Assembly (NCBI GenBank): GCA_044227605.1 | Contig: JBGAWJ010000001.1 | Location: 1 to 64,000, forward strand | Length of the DNA stretch: 64,000 nt | Direction: 5' to 3' | Origin: JAEUKQ01 sp044227605 | GTDB lineage: Bacteria; Pseudomonadota; Alphaproteobacteria; JAEUKQ01 | Shown: piece by piece, positions 45,350 to 54,110 of the stretch | Layout: each line of letters starts with the position of its first letter | Position numbering within the stretch: position 1 is the first letter of the stretch | Notes under the pieces: generated by a model | What the model was told of the DNA's origin: nothing | Database searches by the model: none | Seen by the model: only the letters and a program-made list of their open reading frames with translations | Program-made: the position numbers and the translations under genes

Positions 45350-45378
45350 GTTGAGAATTTGCAAAATAATCCCTATTT
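45350..45378 (+). promoter_or_regulatory. RpoH-type promoter of hrcA-grpE
   Basis: GTTG (45350-45353) is followed after 18 bases by CCTATTT (45372-45378). The -10 fits the alphaproteobacterial sigma-32 box CYTATNT exactly and the -35 CTTG with one mismatch. The spacing is the same as in the dnaK promoter. Confidence 0.45.
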
Positions 45379-45446
45379 ACTAAAAACGCATAAACAAATT
45401 AATTTGAATAAAAATATGCCCAAGAAGGGTTTATACAGTTGAAACG

Positions 45447-46508
45447 ATGGTGATAAAAAACAGAACCAGTATCCACGAGCTTAACCTGAGGTCGCGAGAA
45501 ATTTTTCGCCATATTGTGGATACGTATCTTGAAACGGGCGAACCGATAGGTTCAAAGGTTATTTCGAAGCGGGCTAACCTGAATTTGTCGCCAGCTACTA
45601 TCCGAAATGTGATGGCAGATTTAGAGGAAGCTGGGTTGCTTTTTGCCCCCCATATTTCTGCTGGCCGAGTGCCCACGGAATTAGGGTTACGATTATTTGT
45701 CGATGGGCTACTGGAAATTGGCTATTTGGGGGAAGATGAACGCCGCAATATGGAGGAAAAATGTCAAGTGGGGGGGCATAATTTCCCTATTATGCTCGAA
45801 CAAGCTATCCAAGCCTTATCAGGGCTTTCCCGTTGCGCCGGATTGGTTGTGGCACCCACCACCGAATATAGGTTGAAGCACATGGAATTCCTAAAGCTTG
45901 GGCCTGATCGTGCCTTGGTGGTCATGGTATCGGAAGACGGGTTAATCGAGAACCGCCTGATTGATTTACCTAAAGGACTGCCGCCAGCTGCACTGGTGGA
46001 AGTAGGAAATTATCTGACTGCGCGTTTGATTAATAAAACGTTGGCGGAAGCAACGGTTGAAATTACCAAAGAATTGGATGATCATCGGACGGAATTGAAT
46101 TTATTGACAGAAAAGGTTATCAAAACGGGGTTGGCTACCTGGGCGGGGACAAAAAATGAGCGTATCCTTATTTTGAGCGGTCAAAGCCATTTACTAGAGG
46201 AAGTAAAAGAATTAGAAGATTTGGAACGGGTTCGCATTTTATTTCAAATGCTTGAGAATAAAGAATCAATGGTTCGCTTGCTCGAAGAATCAAAGAAGGC
46301 TAAACATGTCCAGATTTTTATAGGTTCTCAAAATGAATTATTTAATTTGGCCGGTTGTTCTTTAATTATCGCCCCTTACCAGAATAACCGGCAACAGGTG
46401 ATCGGGGCGGTAGGTGTGATCGGCCCTAGCCGGATAGATTATGCAAGGATTATCCCTATGGTCAATTACACAGCCCAACTGATTGGGCGGTTTTTAACCA
46501 AGAAATAA
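45447..46508 (+). CDS. hrcA: Heat-inducible transcription repressor HrcA
   Basis: HrcA represses groES/groEL by binding the CIRCE inverted repeat and is itself stabilised by GroEL. The 353-residue protein has an N-terminal winged helix (LRSREIFRHIVDTYLETGEPIGSKVIS, then SPATIRNVMADLEEAGLL) and the GAF-like C-terminal part. The sequence YAQIIPMVNYTAQ-like ARIIPMVNYTAQLIG ends the protein. No CIRCE element (TTAGCACTC and its inverse) was seen upstream of hrcA, grpE, dnaK or dnaJ, so its operator is presumably elsewhere. Confidence 0.96.
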   Translation: MVIKNRTSIHELNLRSREIFRHIVDTYLETGEPIGSKVISKRANLNLSPATIRNVMADLEEAGLLFAPHISAGRVPTELGLRLFVDGLLEIGYLGEDERRNMEEKCQVGGHNFPIMLEQAIQALSGLSRCAGLVVAPTTEYRLKHMEFLKLGPDRALVVMVSEDGLIENRLIDLPKGLPPAALVEVGNYLTARLINKTLAEATVEITKELDDHRTELNLLTEKVIKTGLATWAGTKNERILILSGQSHLLEEVKELEDLERVRILFQMLENKESMVRLLEESKKAKHVQIFIGSQNELFNLAGCSLIIAPYQNNRQQVIGAVGVIGPSRIDYARIIPMVNYTAQLIGRFLTKK

Positions 46509-46538
46509 GATATTTTTTATGATGCGAAGGTAGGAAAA

Positions 46539-47213
46539 ATGACAAAGCCTCAACATACGAAATCTTCCGATCAGCCAAAATCTTCGGATCAGCAGGTGTC
46601 AAAGCCTGCTGAAGAAATACAACAACCTCTTCCTGATTCACGCGATAAGAGTGAACAAGAAACATCTGTAACTGCAGACGGATCAGTCTCTCAAGAAGCG
46701 CAACAAATAGGGTTTTTGGAGCAAAAATTATCTGAAGCAGGTCAAGAGATTGGCCAGTTAAAAGACCAATTATTGCGGACATTGGCGGAAAGCGATAATA
46801 TCCGCAAAAGGATGCAGCGCGAAAAAGAGGATAGCCAAAAATTTGCCGTCAGCAATTTTGCCAAGGATTTGATCGCTGTTTATGATAATTTGGAACGAGC
46901 TCTTAAAAACCCCATTGTCACGGAAGACCCGTTAATTAAAAATTTCATTGAAGGGGTGACCATGACAGAACGCCAATTGGCGGCAGTTTTTGAAAAACAC
47001 CATCTGAGACGAATGGTGCCCATAGGTGAAAAATTTGACGGCAACCAGCACCAATCTGTGATGGAGGTACTGTCATCTACCCAACCTCCCGGCACGGTGG
47101 CCGAGGTTTTCCAGGCTGGGTTTTCCCTGCATGATCGTTTGTTACGACCAGCAATTGTAACCGTGGTCAAAGCAGCTTTGAAAGAGGAGGGGGAGGCTAG
47201 TAAAAATAAATAA
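46539..47213 (+). CDS. grpE: Nucleotide exchange factor GrpE
   Basis: GrpE releases ADP from DnaK. The 224-residue protein has a long polar N-terminus (about 70 residues rich in Ser, Gln, Glu), a coiled-coil (EAGQEIGQLKDQLLRTLAESDNIRKRM) and the beta-wing domain with GVTMTERQLAAVFEKHHL, FDGNQHQSVMEV and VAEVFQAGFSLHDRLLRPAIVTVVK. It begins 30 bases after hrcA and is separated from dnaK by 180 bases with a heat-shock promoter. Confidence 0.95.
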   Translation: MTKPQHTKSSDQPKSSDQQVSKPAEEIQQPLPDSRDKSEQETSVTADGSVSQEAQQIGFLEQKLSEAGQEIGQLKDQLLRTLAESDNIRKRMQREKEDSQKFAVSNFAKDLIAVYDNLERALKNPIVTEDPLIKNFIEGVTMTERQLAAVFEKHHLRRMVPIGEKFDGNQHQSVMEVLSSTQPPGTVAEVFQAGFSLHDRLLRPAIVTVVKAALKEEGEASKNK

Positions 47214-47247
47214 GGAAAGATTGCCAAATAATTTTTATTGCAGATAA

Positions 47248-47276
47248 CTTGTAGATTGGCGTAATCATTCTTATAT
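47248..47276 (+). promoter_or_regulatory. RpoH (sigma-32)-type promoter of dnaK
   Basis: CTTG (47248-47251) and CTTATAT (47270-47276) match the alphaproteobacterial heat-shock promoter CTTG-N17/18-CYTATNT with 18-base spacing. Transcription should start near 47283, leaving a leader of about 110 bases. Confidence 0.72.
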
Positions 47277-47393
47277 CTCAACATATTCACCAATAGCTAG
47301 TAACTATTTAACCATTTATAAATTTATGGGGATTGCCACGAATGCTTCAGATATTAAAGGTTGTGGCTGTAATCTGCCGAGAAGAGAGGGATC

Positions 47394-49313
47394 ATGAGTA
47401 AAGTTATCGGAATTGATTTAGGAACCACCAATTCCTGCGTCGCCATTATGGAAGGCAAAGACACGAAGGTCATCGAAAATACGGAGGGGATACGGACCAC
47501 CCCCTCAATTGTTGCTTTTACGGATACGGACGAACGGTTGGTTGGCCAGGCCGCGAAACGGCAAGCGGTAACCAATCCAGAAAATACATTATTTGCGATT
47601 AAGCGGCTTATTGGCCGGCGTTATGATGACGCAATGGTTAAAAAAGATAAGGGTTTAGTTCCTTACAAAATTATTGCGGGGGATAATGGGGATGCTTGGG
47701 TTGAAGCCCGTGGTAAAAAATATTCGCCTTCCCAAGTCAGTGCTTTCATTTTACAAAAAATGAAAGAAACCGCAGAAAATTACTTAGGTGAAAAAGTAAC
47801 CCAAGCGGTGATTACGGTACCCGCTTATTTCAATGACTCACAACGCCAAGCCACCAAAGATGCTGGCCGGATTGCCGGTTTAGAGGTTCTGCGTATTATT
47901 AACGAACCCACCGCGGCAGCCTTAGCGTACGGGCTTGAGAAAAAGGGCAGCGGCATTATTGCTGTTTATGATTTGGGCGGTGGCACCTTTGATATTTCTA
48001 TATTGGAAATCGGTGACGGCGTATTTGAAGTCAAATCAACCAATGGCGATACGTTCCTTGGGGGTGAAGACTTTGACAACCGCATTATGGATTATTTGGC
48101 CGAAGAATTCCGCAAAGAAAACGGGATTGACCTGCGCAAAGACAAGTTGGCTTTACAGCGCCTGAAAGAGGCTTCTGAAAAAGCTAAAATTGAGCTTTCC
48201 AGTGCGATGCAAACAGAGGTCAATCTGCCTTTCATTACGGCGGATAAAAATGGGCCCAAGCATATGAATATCCGTTTAACAAGAGCAAAGCTTGAATCCT
48301 TGGTGGATGAATTTATCCAACGCACCCTGGAGCCTTGCCGGGCTGCTTTAAAAGATGCCGGTTTGAAAGCTTCCGAAATCAATGAGGTTGTTTTGGTCGG
48401 CGGTATGACGCGTATGCCGAAGGTGATTGAAACAGTCCGCAGCTTTTTTGGCCGTGAGCCACACCGGGGTGTTAACCCTGATGAAGTGGTGGCAGTGGGA
48501 GCTGCTATCCAGGGGGCGGTTTTGAAAGGTGAAGTGAAAGATGTATTGTTACTCGATGTAACGCCCCTTTCTTTAGGGATTGAGACATTAGGGGGGGTTT
48601 TCACTCGGTTAATTGACCGCAATACTACTGTTCCTACCAAACGAAGCCAGATTTTCTCAACGGCAGATGACAGCCAAACCGCTGTTACCATCCGCGTTTT
48701 CCAGGGGGAGCGGGAAATGGCCGCTGATAACAAGCTGCTGGGTCAATTTGATTTGTTAGGGTTGCCCGCAGCCCCAAGGGGGGTTCCGCAGATTGAGGTA
48801 ACATTCGATATTGATGCAAACGGCATTGTCAGCGTTTCGGCAAAAGACAAGGCAACCAATAAAGAGCAGCAAATCCGCATCCAGGCTTCGGGCGGGTTAA
48901 ATGAACAAGACATTAAAAAAATGGTTAAAGAGGCCGAGGCTAATGCCAGTGAGGATAAGAAAAAACGGGCGTTAGTTGAAGCACGTAACCAAGCCGAGTC
49001 ATTGGTTCATGCCAATGAAAAGATGGTCAAGGATAATGAAGGTAAGATCAGTGCAACCGATAAGGATTCTATCCAAAAAGCTATTGCTTCCTTAAAAGAA
49101 GTATTGTCAGGAACTGACATCGAGGCGATTAAGTCCCGATCCGAATCATTGGCACAATTGGCCATGAAAATGGGGGAAGCCATGTATCGCTCCCAGCAGC
49201 AAACATCCGCACCTCAGGACAACAATGAAGGTGAAGGTAAGACGGAAAATGAAGAAAAGGTTGTGGATGCTGATTTTCAAGAAGTCAACAATAACAAACG
49301 TAAAAAACCATAG
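47394..49313 (+). CDS. dnaK: Chaperone protein DnaK (Hsp70)
   Basis: DnaK is the major ATP-dependent Hsp70 chaperone. The 639-residue protein shows [16 protein letters not shown] at the N-terminus, [22 protein letters not shown] phosphate motif ([14 protein letters not shown]), [12 protein letters not shown], the linker [19 protein letters not shown], a substrate-binding domain, and the lid ending in a Lys-rich tail (NNNKRKKP). Length and motifs are those of canonical DnaK. A stem-loop lies before dnaJ. Confidence 0.99.
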   Translation: MSKVIGIDLGTTNSCVAIMEGKDTKVIENTEGIRTTPSIVAFTDTDERLVGQAAKRQAVTNPENTLFAIKRLIGRRYDDAMVKKDKGLVPYKIIAGDNGDAWVEARGKKYSPSQVSAFILQKMKETAENYLGEKVTQAVITVPAYFNDSQRQATKDAGRIAGLEVLRIINEPTAAALAYGLEKKGSGIIAVYDLGGGTFDISILEIGDGVFEVKSTNGDTFLGGEDFDNRIMDYLAEEFRKENGIDLRKDKLALQRLKEASEKAKIELSSAMQTEVNLPFITADKNGPKHMNIRLTRAKLESLVDEFIQRTLEPCRAALKDAGLKASEINEVVLVGGMTRMPKVIETVRSFFGREPHRGVNPDEVVAVGAAIQGAVLKGEVKDVLLLDVTPLSLGIETLGGVFTRLIDRNTTVPTKRSQIFSTADDSQTAVTIRVFQGEREMAADNKLLGQFDLLGLPAAPRGVPQIEVTFDIDANGIVSVSAKDKATNKEQQIRIQASGGLNEQDIKKMVKEAEANASEDKKKRALVEARNQAESLVHANEKMVKDNEGKISATDKDSIQKAIASLKEVLSGTDIEAIKSRSESLAQLAMKMGEAMYRSQQQTSAPQDNNEGEGKTENEEKVVDADFQEVNNNKRKKP

Positions 49314-49327
49314 ATATGTTTCTTCCG

Positions 49328-49357
49328 CCAGCCTTAAATATTTTTAAGGCTGGTTTT
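49328..49357 (+). terminator. Stem-loop between dnaK and dnaJ (terminator or attenuator)
   Basis: CCAGCCTTAAA (49328-49338) and TTTAAGGCTGG (49343-49353) form an 11-bp perfect stem with a TATT loop, followed by TTTT. It starts 15 bases after the dnaK stop. Since dnaJ has no obvious promoter of its own, this probably lowers dnaJ expression by partial termination, or protects the dnaK 3' end. Confidence 0.75.
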
Positions 49358-49374
49358 AGATTTTAGGGTAGAAA

Positions 49375-50532
49375 ATGGCCGCAGCTAAACAAGATTATTA
49401 TGAAATCCTTGGGGTATCCAAAACGGCAAGTGGCGAGGATTTGAAAAAAGCTTACCGTGTGTTGGCGATGAAACACCATCCCGATCGCAATCCAGGTAAT
49501 CAGGCATCAGAACAAAAATTTAAAGAAATCAACGAAGCCTACGATATTCTAAAAGATGAGCAGAAAAGGGCAGCTTATGACCAATTTGGTCATGCAGCCT
49601 TCCAAAATGGGGGGGGGCGTTCGGGACGACCTAACGGACAGGGGGCAGAGGGATTTGGGTTTGCCGGAGGTGGGTTTGCCGATATTTTTAATGAAATGTT
49701 TGGCGATTTTACGGATTCGCGTGCTGGTGGTCGCCAAGCCCGGGGTACGGATCTGCGGTATAATATGGAAATAAGCTTAGAGGAGGCTTTTTCGGGCAAG
49801 CAAGTGACGATCCGCGTGCCGGGATCATCGGTTTGTGATACCTGCCACGGCTCGGGTAGCGAACAGGGTAGTCAACCTGTTACCTGCCCTAGCTGTCGCG
49901 GTAGCGGTAAGCAGCGGGCGGCCCAAGGGTTTTTCACCATTGAGCGTACCTGTCAACAATGTGCGGGTTTAGGAAAAATTATTGAAAAACCATGCCGGGT
50001 TTGCCGGGGGAACGGTACCGTTAAGCGTGAAAAAACCTTGGAAGTCAATATTCCCGCAGGGGTGGAAGATGGCTCTCGTATCCGCTTATCAGGACAGGGG
50101 GAAGCTGGCATGCGTGGCTTACCTGCAGGGGATCTTTATATTTTTGTGAATATCCGGCAACATCCGATTTTTCAGCGGGAAGGGGCAACCATTGAATGCC
50201 AGATTCCTATCCCTCTGGTAACAGCTGTTCTGGGGGGATCAGTAGATGTGCCAACGGTTGAGGGAAACTGGGGTAAAGTTACCATTCCTGCGGGCACCCA
50301 AAGCGGACAAAAATTTCGTTTGAAAAACAAAGGAATGAGTGTCTTGCGTTCCTCCAACCGTGGGGATATGTATTGTACCGTGGTGACTGAAACGCCCGTC
50401 AATCTGACCAAGCGCCAGCAAGAGCTTTTAAAGGAATTTACAGAAATTGCTGAAGCTAATCCAAAAAACTATCCAATTATGGAAAAATTTTTAACCAAAG
50501 TGAAAGAATTTTGGAAAAATTTGCGACCCTAG
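49375..50532 (+). CDS. dnaJ: Chaperone protein DnaJ (Hsp40)
   Basis: DnaJ stimulates DnaK ATP hydrolysis and delivers substrates. The 385-residue protein has the J domain with HPD at HHPDRNPG, a Gly/Phe-rich segment (about 75-110), and the zinc centre with four CxxCxGxG-type repeats ([32 protein letters not shown]). The C-terminal substrate-binding domain follows. It lies 61 bases after dnaK, across the stem-loop. All cysteines of the zinc centre are intact. Confidence 0.97.
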   Translation: MAAAKQDYYEILGVSKTASGEDLKKAYRVLAMKHHPDRNPGNQASEQKFKEINEAYDILKDEQKRAAYDQFGHAAFQNGGGRSGRPNGQGAEGFGFAGGGFADIFNEMFGDFTDSRAGGRQARGTDLRYNMEISLEEAFSGKQVTIRVPGSSVCDTCHGSGSEQGSQPVTCPSCRGSGKQRAAQGFFTIERTCQQCAGLGKIIEKPCRVCRGNGTVKREKTLEVNIPAGVEDGSRIRLSGQGEAGMRGLPAGDLYIFVNIRQHPIFQREGATIECQIPIPLVTAVLGGSVDVPTVEGNWGKVTIPAGTQSGQKFRLKNKGMSVLRSSNRGDMYCTVVTETPVNLTKRQQELLKEFTEIAEANPKNYPIMEKFLTKVKEFWKNLRP

Positions 50533-50555
50533 TTCCACCTACATGATGTGAGTTG

Positions 50556-51215
50556 ATGACAATTCAGGCCAAGCGGTTATTAACGGCACGCGAAATAGAA
50601 GAAATTTTTAAAATATTTTCTACAGCTAATCCGAAGCCAAAGGGCGAGCTAATTTATCAAAACCCCTACACCTTGTTGATAGCGGTTGTTTTGTCTGCCC
50701 AAGCAACCGATAAAAGCGTTAATAAGGCCACAGCTGCTTTATTTGCGGTCGCAAGCAACCCCCAAGCCATGGTTGCATTAGGTGAGGAGAACCTACGAGA
50801 ATATATTAAAACAATCGGGCTTTATAACAGCAAAGCCAGAAACATCTTGTTGCTGAGTCGGAAATTGCTGACGGATTTTCAAGGAAAAGTGCCCGCAAAC
50901 CGGCAACAGCTAGAGGAACTTCCCGGTGTTGGCCGGAAAACCGCCAATGTGGTTCTAAATATTGTTTTTGGGGAACCGACGATTGCCGTTGATACCCATG
51001 TTTTTCGAGTGGCCAATCGCACAGGACTGGCATTAGCAGCGACGCCATCCTTGGTTGAAAAAATGCTTGGGGAAAGGGTGCCGCACGCTTACCAACAATC
51101 TGCCCATCATTGGCTGATTTTGCATGGGCGATATGTTTGTAAAGCCCGCAAGCCAGATTGCCAGACTTGTTCTATTAAAGATATGTGCCAATATCCCGAC
51201 AAAACTGCCAGATAA
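50556..51215 (+). CDS. nth: Endonuclease III (DNA N-glycosylase/AP lyase)
   Basis: Nth removes oxidised pyrimidines in base-excision repair. The 219-residue protein carries the helix-hairpin-helix motif LEELPGVGRKTANVVLN with the catalytic Lys, VDTHVFRVANR with the catalytic Asp, and the C-terminal [4Fe-4S] motif Cys-x6-Cys-x2-Cys-x5-Cys (CKARKPDCQTCSIKDMC). I take ATG 50556; a TTG at 50553 is adjacent. It lies 23 bases after dnaJ and converges on a lipoprotein gene. Confidence 0.95.
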   Translation: MTIQAKRLLTAREIEEIFKIFSTANPKPKGELIYQNPYTLLIAVVLSAQATDKSVNKATAALFAVASNPQAMVALGEENLREYIKTIGLYNSKARNILLLSRKLLTDFQGKVPANRQQLEELPGVGRKTANVVLNIVFGEPTIAVDTHVFRVANRTGLALAATPSLVEKMLGERVPHAYQQSAHHWLILHGRYVCKARKPDCQTCSIKDMCQYPDKTAR

Positions 51216-51251
51216 TCCACAGTCCGGCGGGTTCCAAGGTAGATTGTTTGC

Positions 51252-51629
51252 TTAAATTTTTACTAAGCGCGATAAGCATAAATCCGTATCCGCGGCAATG
51301 CCTGCACGGGAACGGGCGATCACATGAGTGGCTCGCAAGGGCTGCTGATGGGTGCGGGAGTAAAAAAATATGTCAACCACACAATCAGCTTGATGGAATT
51401 GCCATAATTCAGCTGGGGGATCGGACCTTTTTAAAACGGGGTTGCCGAATAACGCCATAATTTCCTGCGGCGATTTATTAATAATAGCAGCAGAAGTGAC
51501 TAAGGCTCCGCCGGGCAAGGGGCTATCCAGGTTTTCAGTCCCGGACTGACACGCAGAAACAGACAGCAAACTGGTTGATAGAAAAACCGCCCGCAACCAG
51601 TTTGGAAATAGGGGATAACCCGCGATCAT
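51252..51629 (-). CDS. Small outer-envelope lipoprotein of unknown function
   Basis: The 125-residue product has a signal with the lipobox SVSAC (Cys27) and a mature part with IINKSPQEIMALFGNPVLKRSDPPAELWQF. The pattern EIMALFGxPxLxRxDPPAExWQ followed by CVVDIFFY is common in small alphaproteobacterial lipoproteins of the SmpA/OmlA-like type, though the relationship is uncertain. It may help outer-membrane assembly. It follows the bactofilin gene by 15 bases on the same strand, so the two could be co-transcribed. Confidence 0.7.
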   Translation of the reverse strand: MIAGYPLFPNWLRAVFLSTSLLSVSACQSGTENLDSPLPGGALVTSAAIINKSPQEIMALFGNPVLKRSDPPAELWQFHQADCVVDIFFYSRTHQQPLRATHVIARSRAGIAADTDLCLSRLVKI

Positions 51630-51644
51630 TACCAGATGCTTAAA

Positions 51645-52307
51645 CTACTGGCCGGACGGGGCTTCGTCAATTTGATAAGCGGGCTGGGTATTGCTTGGGT
51701 TAACCGACGCATGCTCATACCCATGATGGGGGTTGTCATGTAAATCAGAAAGCAGCTCAAGCTGGCCAGATAATGCCCCTCCTTTTTCCACCTCTAATTG
51801 AGCATAGCGGATGGAACCCACAACTTTGCCGGTGGAACGTACAGTTAAACGGCCATGAACGGTAATGTCCCCTTCAAACCGCCCACTGATGTCAGCTGTT
51901 TCGATGTGGGCCGAACCTTTGAAAACCCCAAATTCCGAAATTTCAATACTGCGGCTATCGGTTAAAGAAGCTTCCACCCGACCTTCCACAATCAACCGTT
52001 GGCAAGCCCGGATTTCCCCAGTTAAAACGATATCGCGACCGACAATTAAGCGTTTGCCCTCCGAATCAGCATTCGTTTTTGCTTCGCTGCGGCGTACGGA
52101 GATAGAGGAGGACATATTTTCGGTATTGATGCCAGGTCTTGCTATCGGCGCAACAGGGCGGTTATTCAAGGCGTTAGCATTCGGCTCGCTACGGTGAGTG
52201 GGTCGATTACTGGTCAGCAGGGAGGGTTCGGGTGAACTTTCCCGTGATGGGGAAGAGGAAACTGTCTCTTTTAAGGGCATCTCACGCTCTTTCTTTTTTC
52301 CGAACAT
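51645..52307 (-). CDS. Bactofilin (polymer-forming cytoskeletal protein)
   Basis: Bactofilins form filaments at the inner face of the membrane and localise wall and morphogenesis enzymes. The 220-residue protein has a disordered Ser/Pro-rich N-terminus of about 70 residues. A beta-helical bactofilin domain (about 75-195) follows, built from short repeats such as RLIVEGRVEA and GDITVHGRLTVRSTGKVVG. I start at ATG 52307 (MFGKKKEREMPL), with AAGGA seven bases upstream, instead of the TTG two codons earlier. Confidence 0.9.
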   Translation of the reverse strand: MFGKKKEREMPLKETVSSSPSRESSPEPSLLTSNRPTHRSEPNANALNNRPVAPIARPGINTENMSSSISVRRSEAKTNADSEGKRLIVGRDIVLTGEIRACQRLIVEGRVEASLTDSRSIEISEFGVFKGSAHIETADISGRFEGDITVHGRLTVRSTGKVVGSIRYAQLEVEKGGALSGQLELLSDLHDNPHHGYEHASVNPSNTQPAYQIDEAPSGQ

Positions 52308-52475
52308 GGCCAAATCCTTATACTGTACCTGAAAATAAATATATGTATTGTTCTCTACATACCATAATTATATAAATTGCAACAGAAGTTTTTTAAAGAA
52401 AACAGCAGCGCCATAGCCTTTCCTGAAATCATCGTTTTTCAGCCTTTTCTACAAGCATGGTGTTTTAGCAACCCG

Positions 52476-52925
52476 TCATGATCTTCTATAACTGATCATC
52501 GCAACCCCTATCATTGATAAAATAATACCAACGATATTAATAAGGGTTAGCTGTTCCTTAAGCACCCCCAAGCCAACCGCCATTAATATGATATTGATCA
52601 CTACCCCCGTTACCACATTTCCCACACTTAAGTCCCAGCCCTGGCGATACATCAGTAAAAATCCTAACTCCATCAAAATAATAGCCCCGGCAATTCCTAA
52701 TTGAACCCAGCCTAACTGTTTCATATGGGTGACCAGGCCTCCTTGGATGGGGAAAAGCAATAAAATGGGAATGCAAATCGCGAGTACAGCCATATAAATA
52801 GCGGTAATAGAGACAAGCGGATTAATGGTTGGCGATATTTTTTTCACAAAGAAGTGATACCCAACCGTGCCAATAATGGCCAGGGCGGCTGATAAATAAT
52901 ATAAAAAACTACCTTTTTCTGACAT
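52476..52925 (-). CDS. EamA-type half-size membrane transporter
   Basis: The 149-residue protein is mostly hydrophobic, with about five membrane segments, equal to one half of a normal EamA/DMT carrier (LSAALAIIGTVGYHFFVKKI; NIVGIILSMIGVAMISYR at the end). Half-size EamA proteins may act as dimers, like small multidrug resistance proteins. It is distinct from the full-length DMT gene at 37535. Substrate unknown. It is divergent from the PfkB kinase gene. Confidence 0.72.
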   Translation of the reverse strand: MSEKGSFLYYLSAALAIIGTVGYHFFVKKISPTINPLVSITAIYMAVLAICIPILLLFPIQGGLVTHMKQLGWVQLGIAGAIILMELGFLLMYRQGWDLSVGNVVTGVVINIILMAVGLGVLKEQLTLINIVGIILSMIGVAMISYRRS

Positions 52926-53096
52926 GGGTCATACCTTCAAGAACCGAATAAGCCTGAAATAATAAGGGCATGGATCGCAAACAGCATAGCCAAAATCAAT
53001 CAACCTAAAAAGATCTTTTTTGCATCAGTCACGAAAATAACTTGTACAAGTTTATAATTGATGGCAGAACAAGGGAAGTTTAAGGGGATGGATGAA

Positions 53097-54092
53097 ATGG
53101 CTAACCACCAGTATGATGTTGTGGCGATTGGCAATGCTATCGTTGATATTCTGGCGCATGTGGAAAGTGTTTTTCTAGATAAGGCGGGACTGAAAAAAGG
53201 GGCCATGACCCTGATTAATGAGGCCCAATCGGATCAATTATATGAATTGATGGGCCCAGCCACCGAAGTTTCCGGCGGTTCTGCCGCCAATACGGCAGCG
53301 GGTTTAGCCTCGCTTGGGGTTCGGACGGCTTTTATTGGCAAGGTGTGTAATGACCAGCTTGGCAATATTTTCCGCCATGATATCCAAACCGCTGGTGTTT
53401 ATTTTGGTACCAAAGCCTCAGTCAAGGGGCCATCAACCGCTAGATGTATGGTTTTTGTAACCCCTGATTCTCACCGTACGTTACAGACTTATTTGGGGGC
53501 TTGCGTAACGCTCTCAACAAAAGATGTACCGAAAACTTTAATTGAATCTGCGGCGATCACCTATCTTGAGGGATATTTATGGGATTCACCTTCAGCTGCC
53601 GCCGCCTGCGAACAGGCTATTGATTATGCTAAAAAGAAAGGTAAAAAAGTTTCCCTCAGCCTTTCCGACCCTTATTGCGTTGATAGGCACCGGCAAAAAT
53701 TCCAAAAATTGTGCGAGGTTACGGATATCCTTTTCGCCAATGATGCAGAGATTAAAGCTTTGTGGCAAACAGATCAGTTGGCCGCTGCGGTTGAACAAAC
53801 CAGGCAACGGGTGTCTTTGGCAGCTATTACCCAAGGATCCAGTGGTTCCTTGATCATTACGAAACAAGAAACCATCCTGGTTAAAGCGGCCCCTGTTCGG
53901 GATGTTGTTGACACCACCGGTGCAGGTGATTTATATGCAGCAGGATTTTTATATGGTTTTGTTCGGGGATATCCGTTAAAAGATTGTGGGGCAATTGCAT
54001 CTCTTACCGCTGCGGAAATTATCAGCCATCTGGGGGCCAGGCCAGCTGTTTCTCTGTCAAAACTTTTAGAAGATTCGCGTATTATTGTATAA
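53097..54092 (+). CDS. PfkB-family carbohydrate/nucleoside kinase (adenosine kinase-like)
   Basis: The 331-residue ribokinase-fold protein begins VVAIGNAIVDILAHV (substrate Asp), has SGGSAANTAAGLASLG and ends with the PfkB signature DTTGAGDLYAAGFLYG (catalytic Asp). The GSAANTA/AIGNAIVD pattern is typical of bacterial adenosine/sugar kinases, but the true substrate is not shown. I take ATG 53097 (MANHQYDVVAIG): AAGGGG lies nine bases upstream, and homologues begin here. The open frame reaches back to a TTG at 53058. typA follows after 18 bases. Confidence 0.87.
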   Translation: MANHQYDVVAIGNAIVDILAHVESVFLDKAGLKKGAMTLINEAQSDQLYELMGPATEVSGGSAANTAAGLASLGVRTAFIGKVCNDQLGNIFRHDIQTAGVYFGTKASVKGPSTARCMVFVTPDSHRTLQTYLGACVTLSTKDVPKTLIESAAITYLEGYLWDSPSAAAACEQAIDYAKKKGKKVSLSLSDPYCVDRHRQKFQKLCEVTDILFANDAEIKALWQTDQLAAAVEQTRQRVSLAAITQGSSGSLIITKQETILVKAAPVRDVVDTTGAGDLYAAGFLYGFVRGYPLKDCGAIASLTAAEIISHLGARPAVSLSKLLEDSRIIV

Positions 54093-54110
54093 CTAACGAT
54101 TGGAAAGTGT

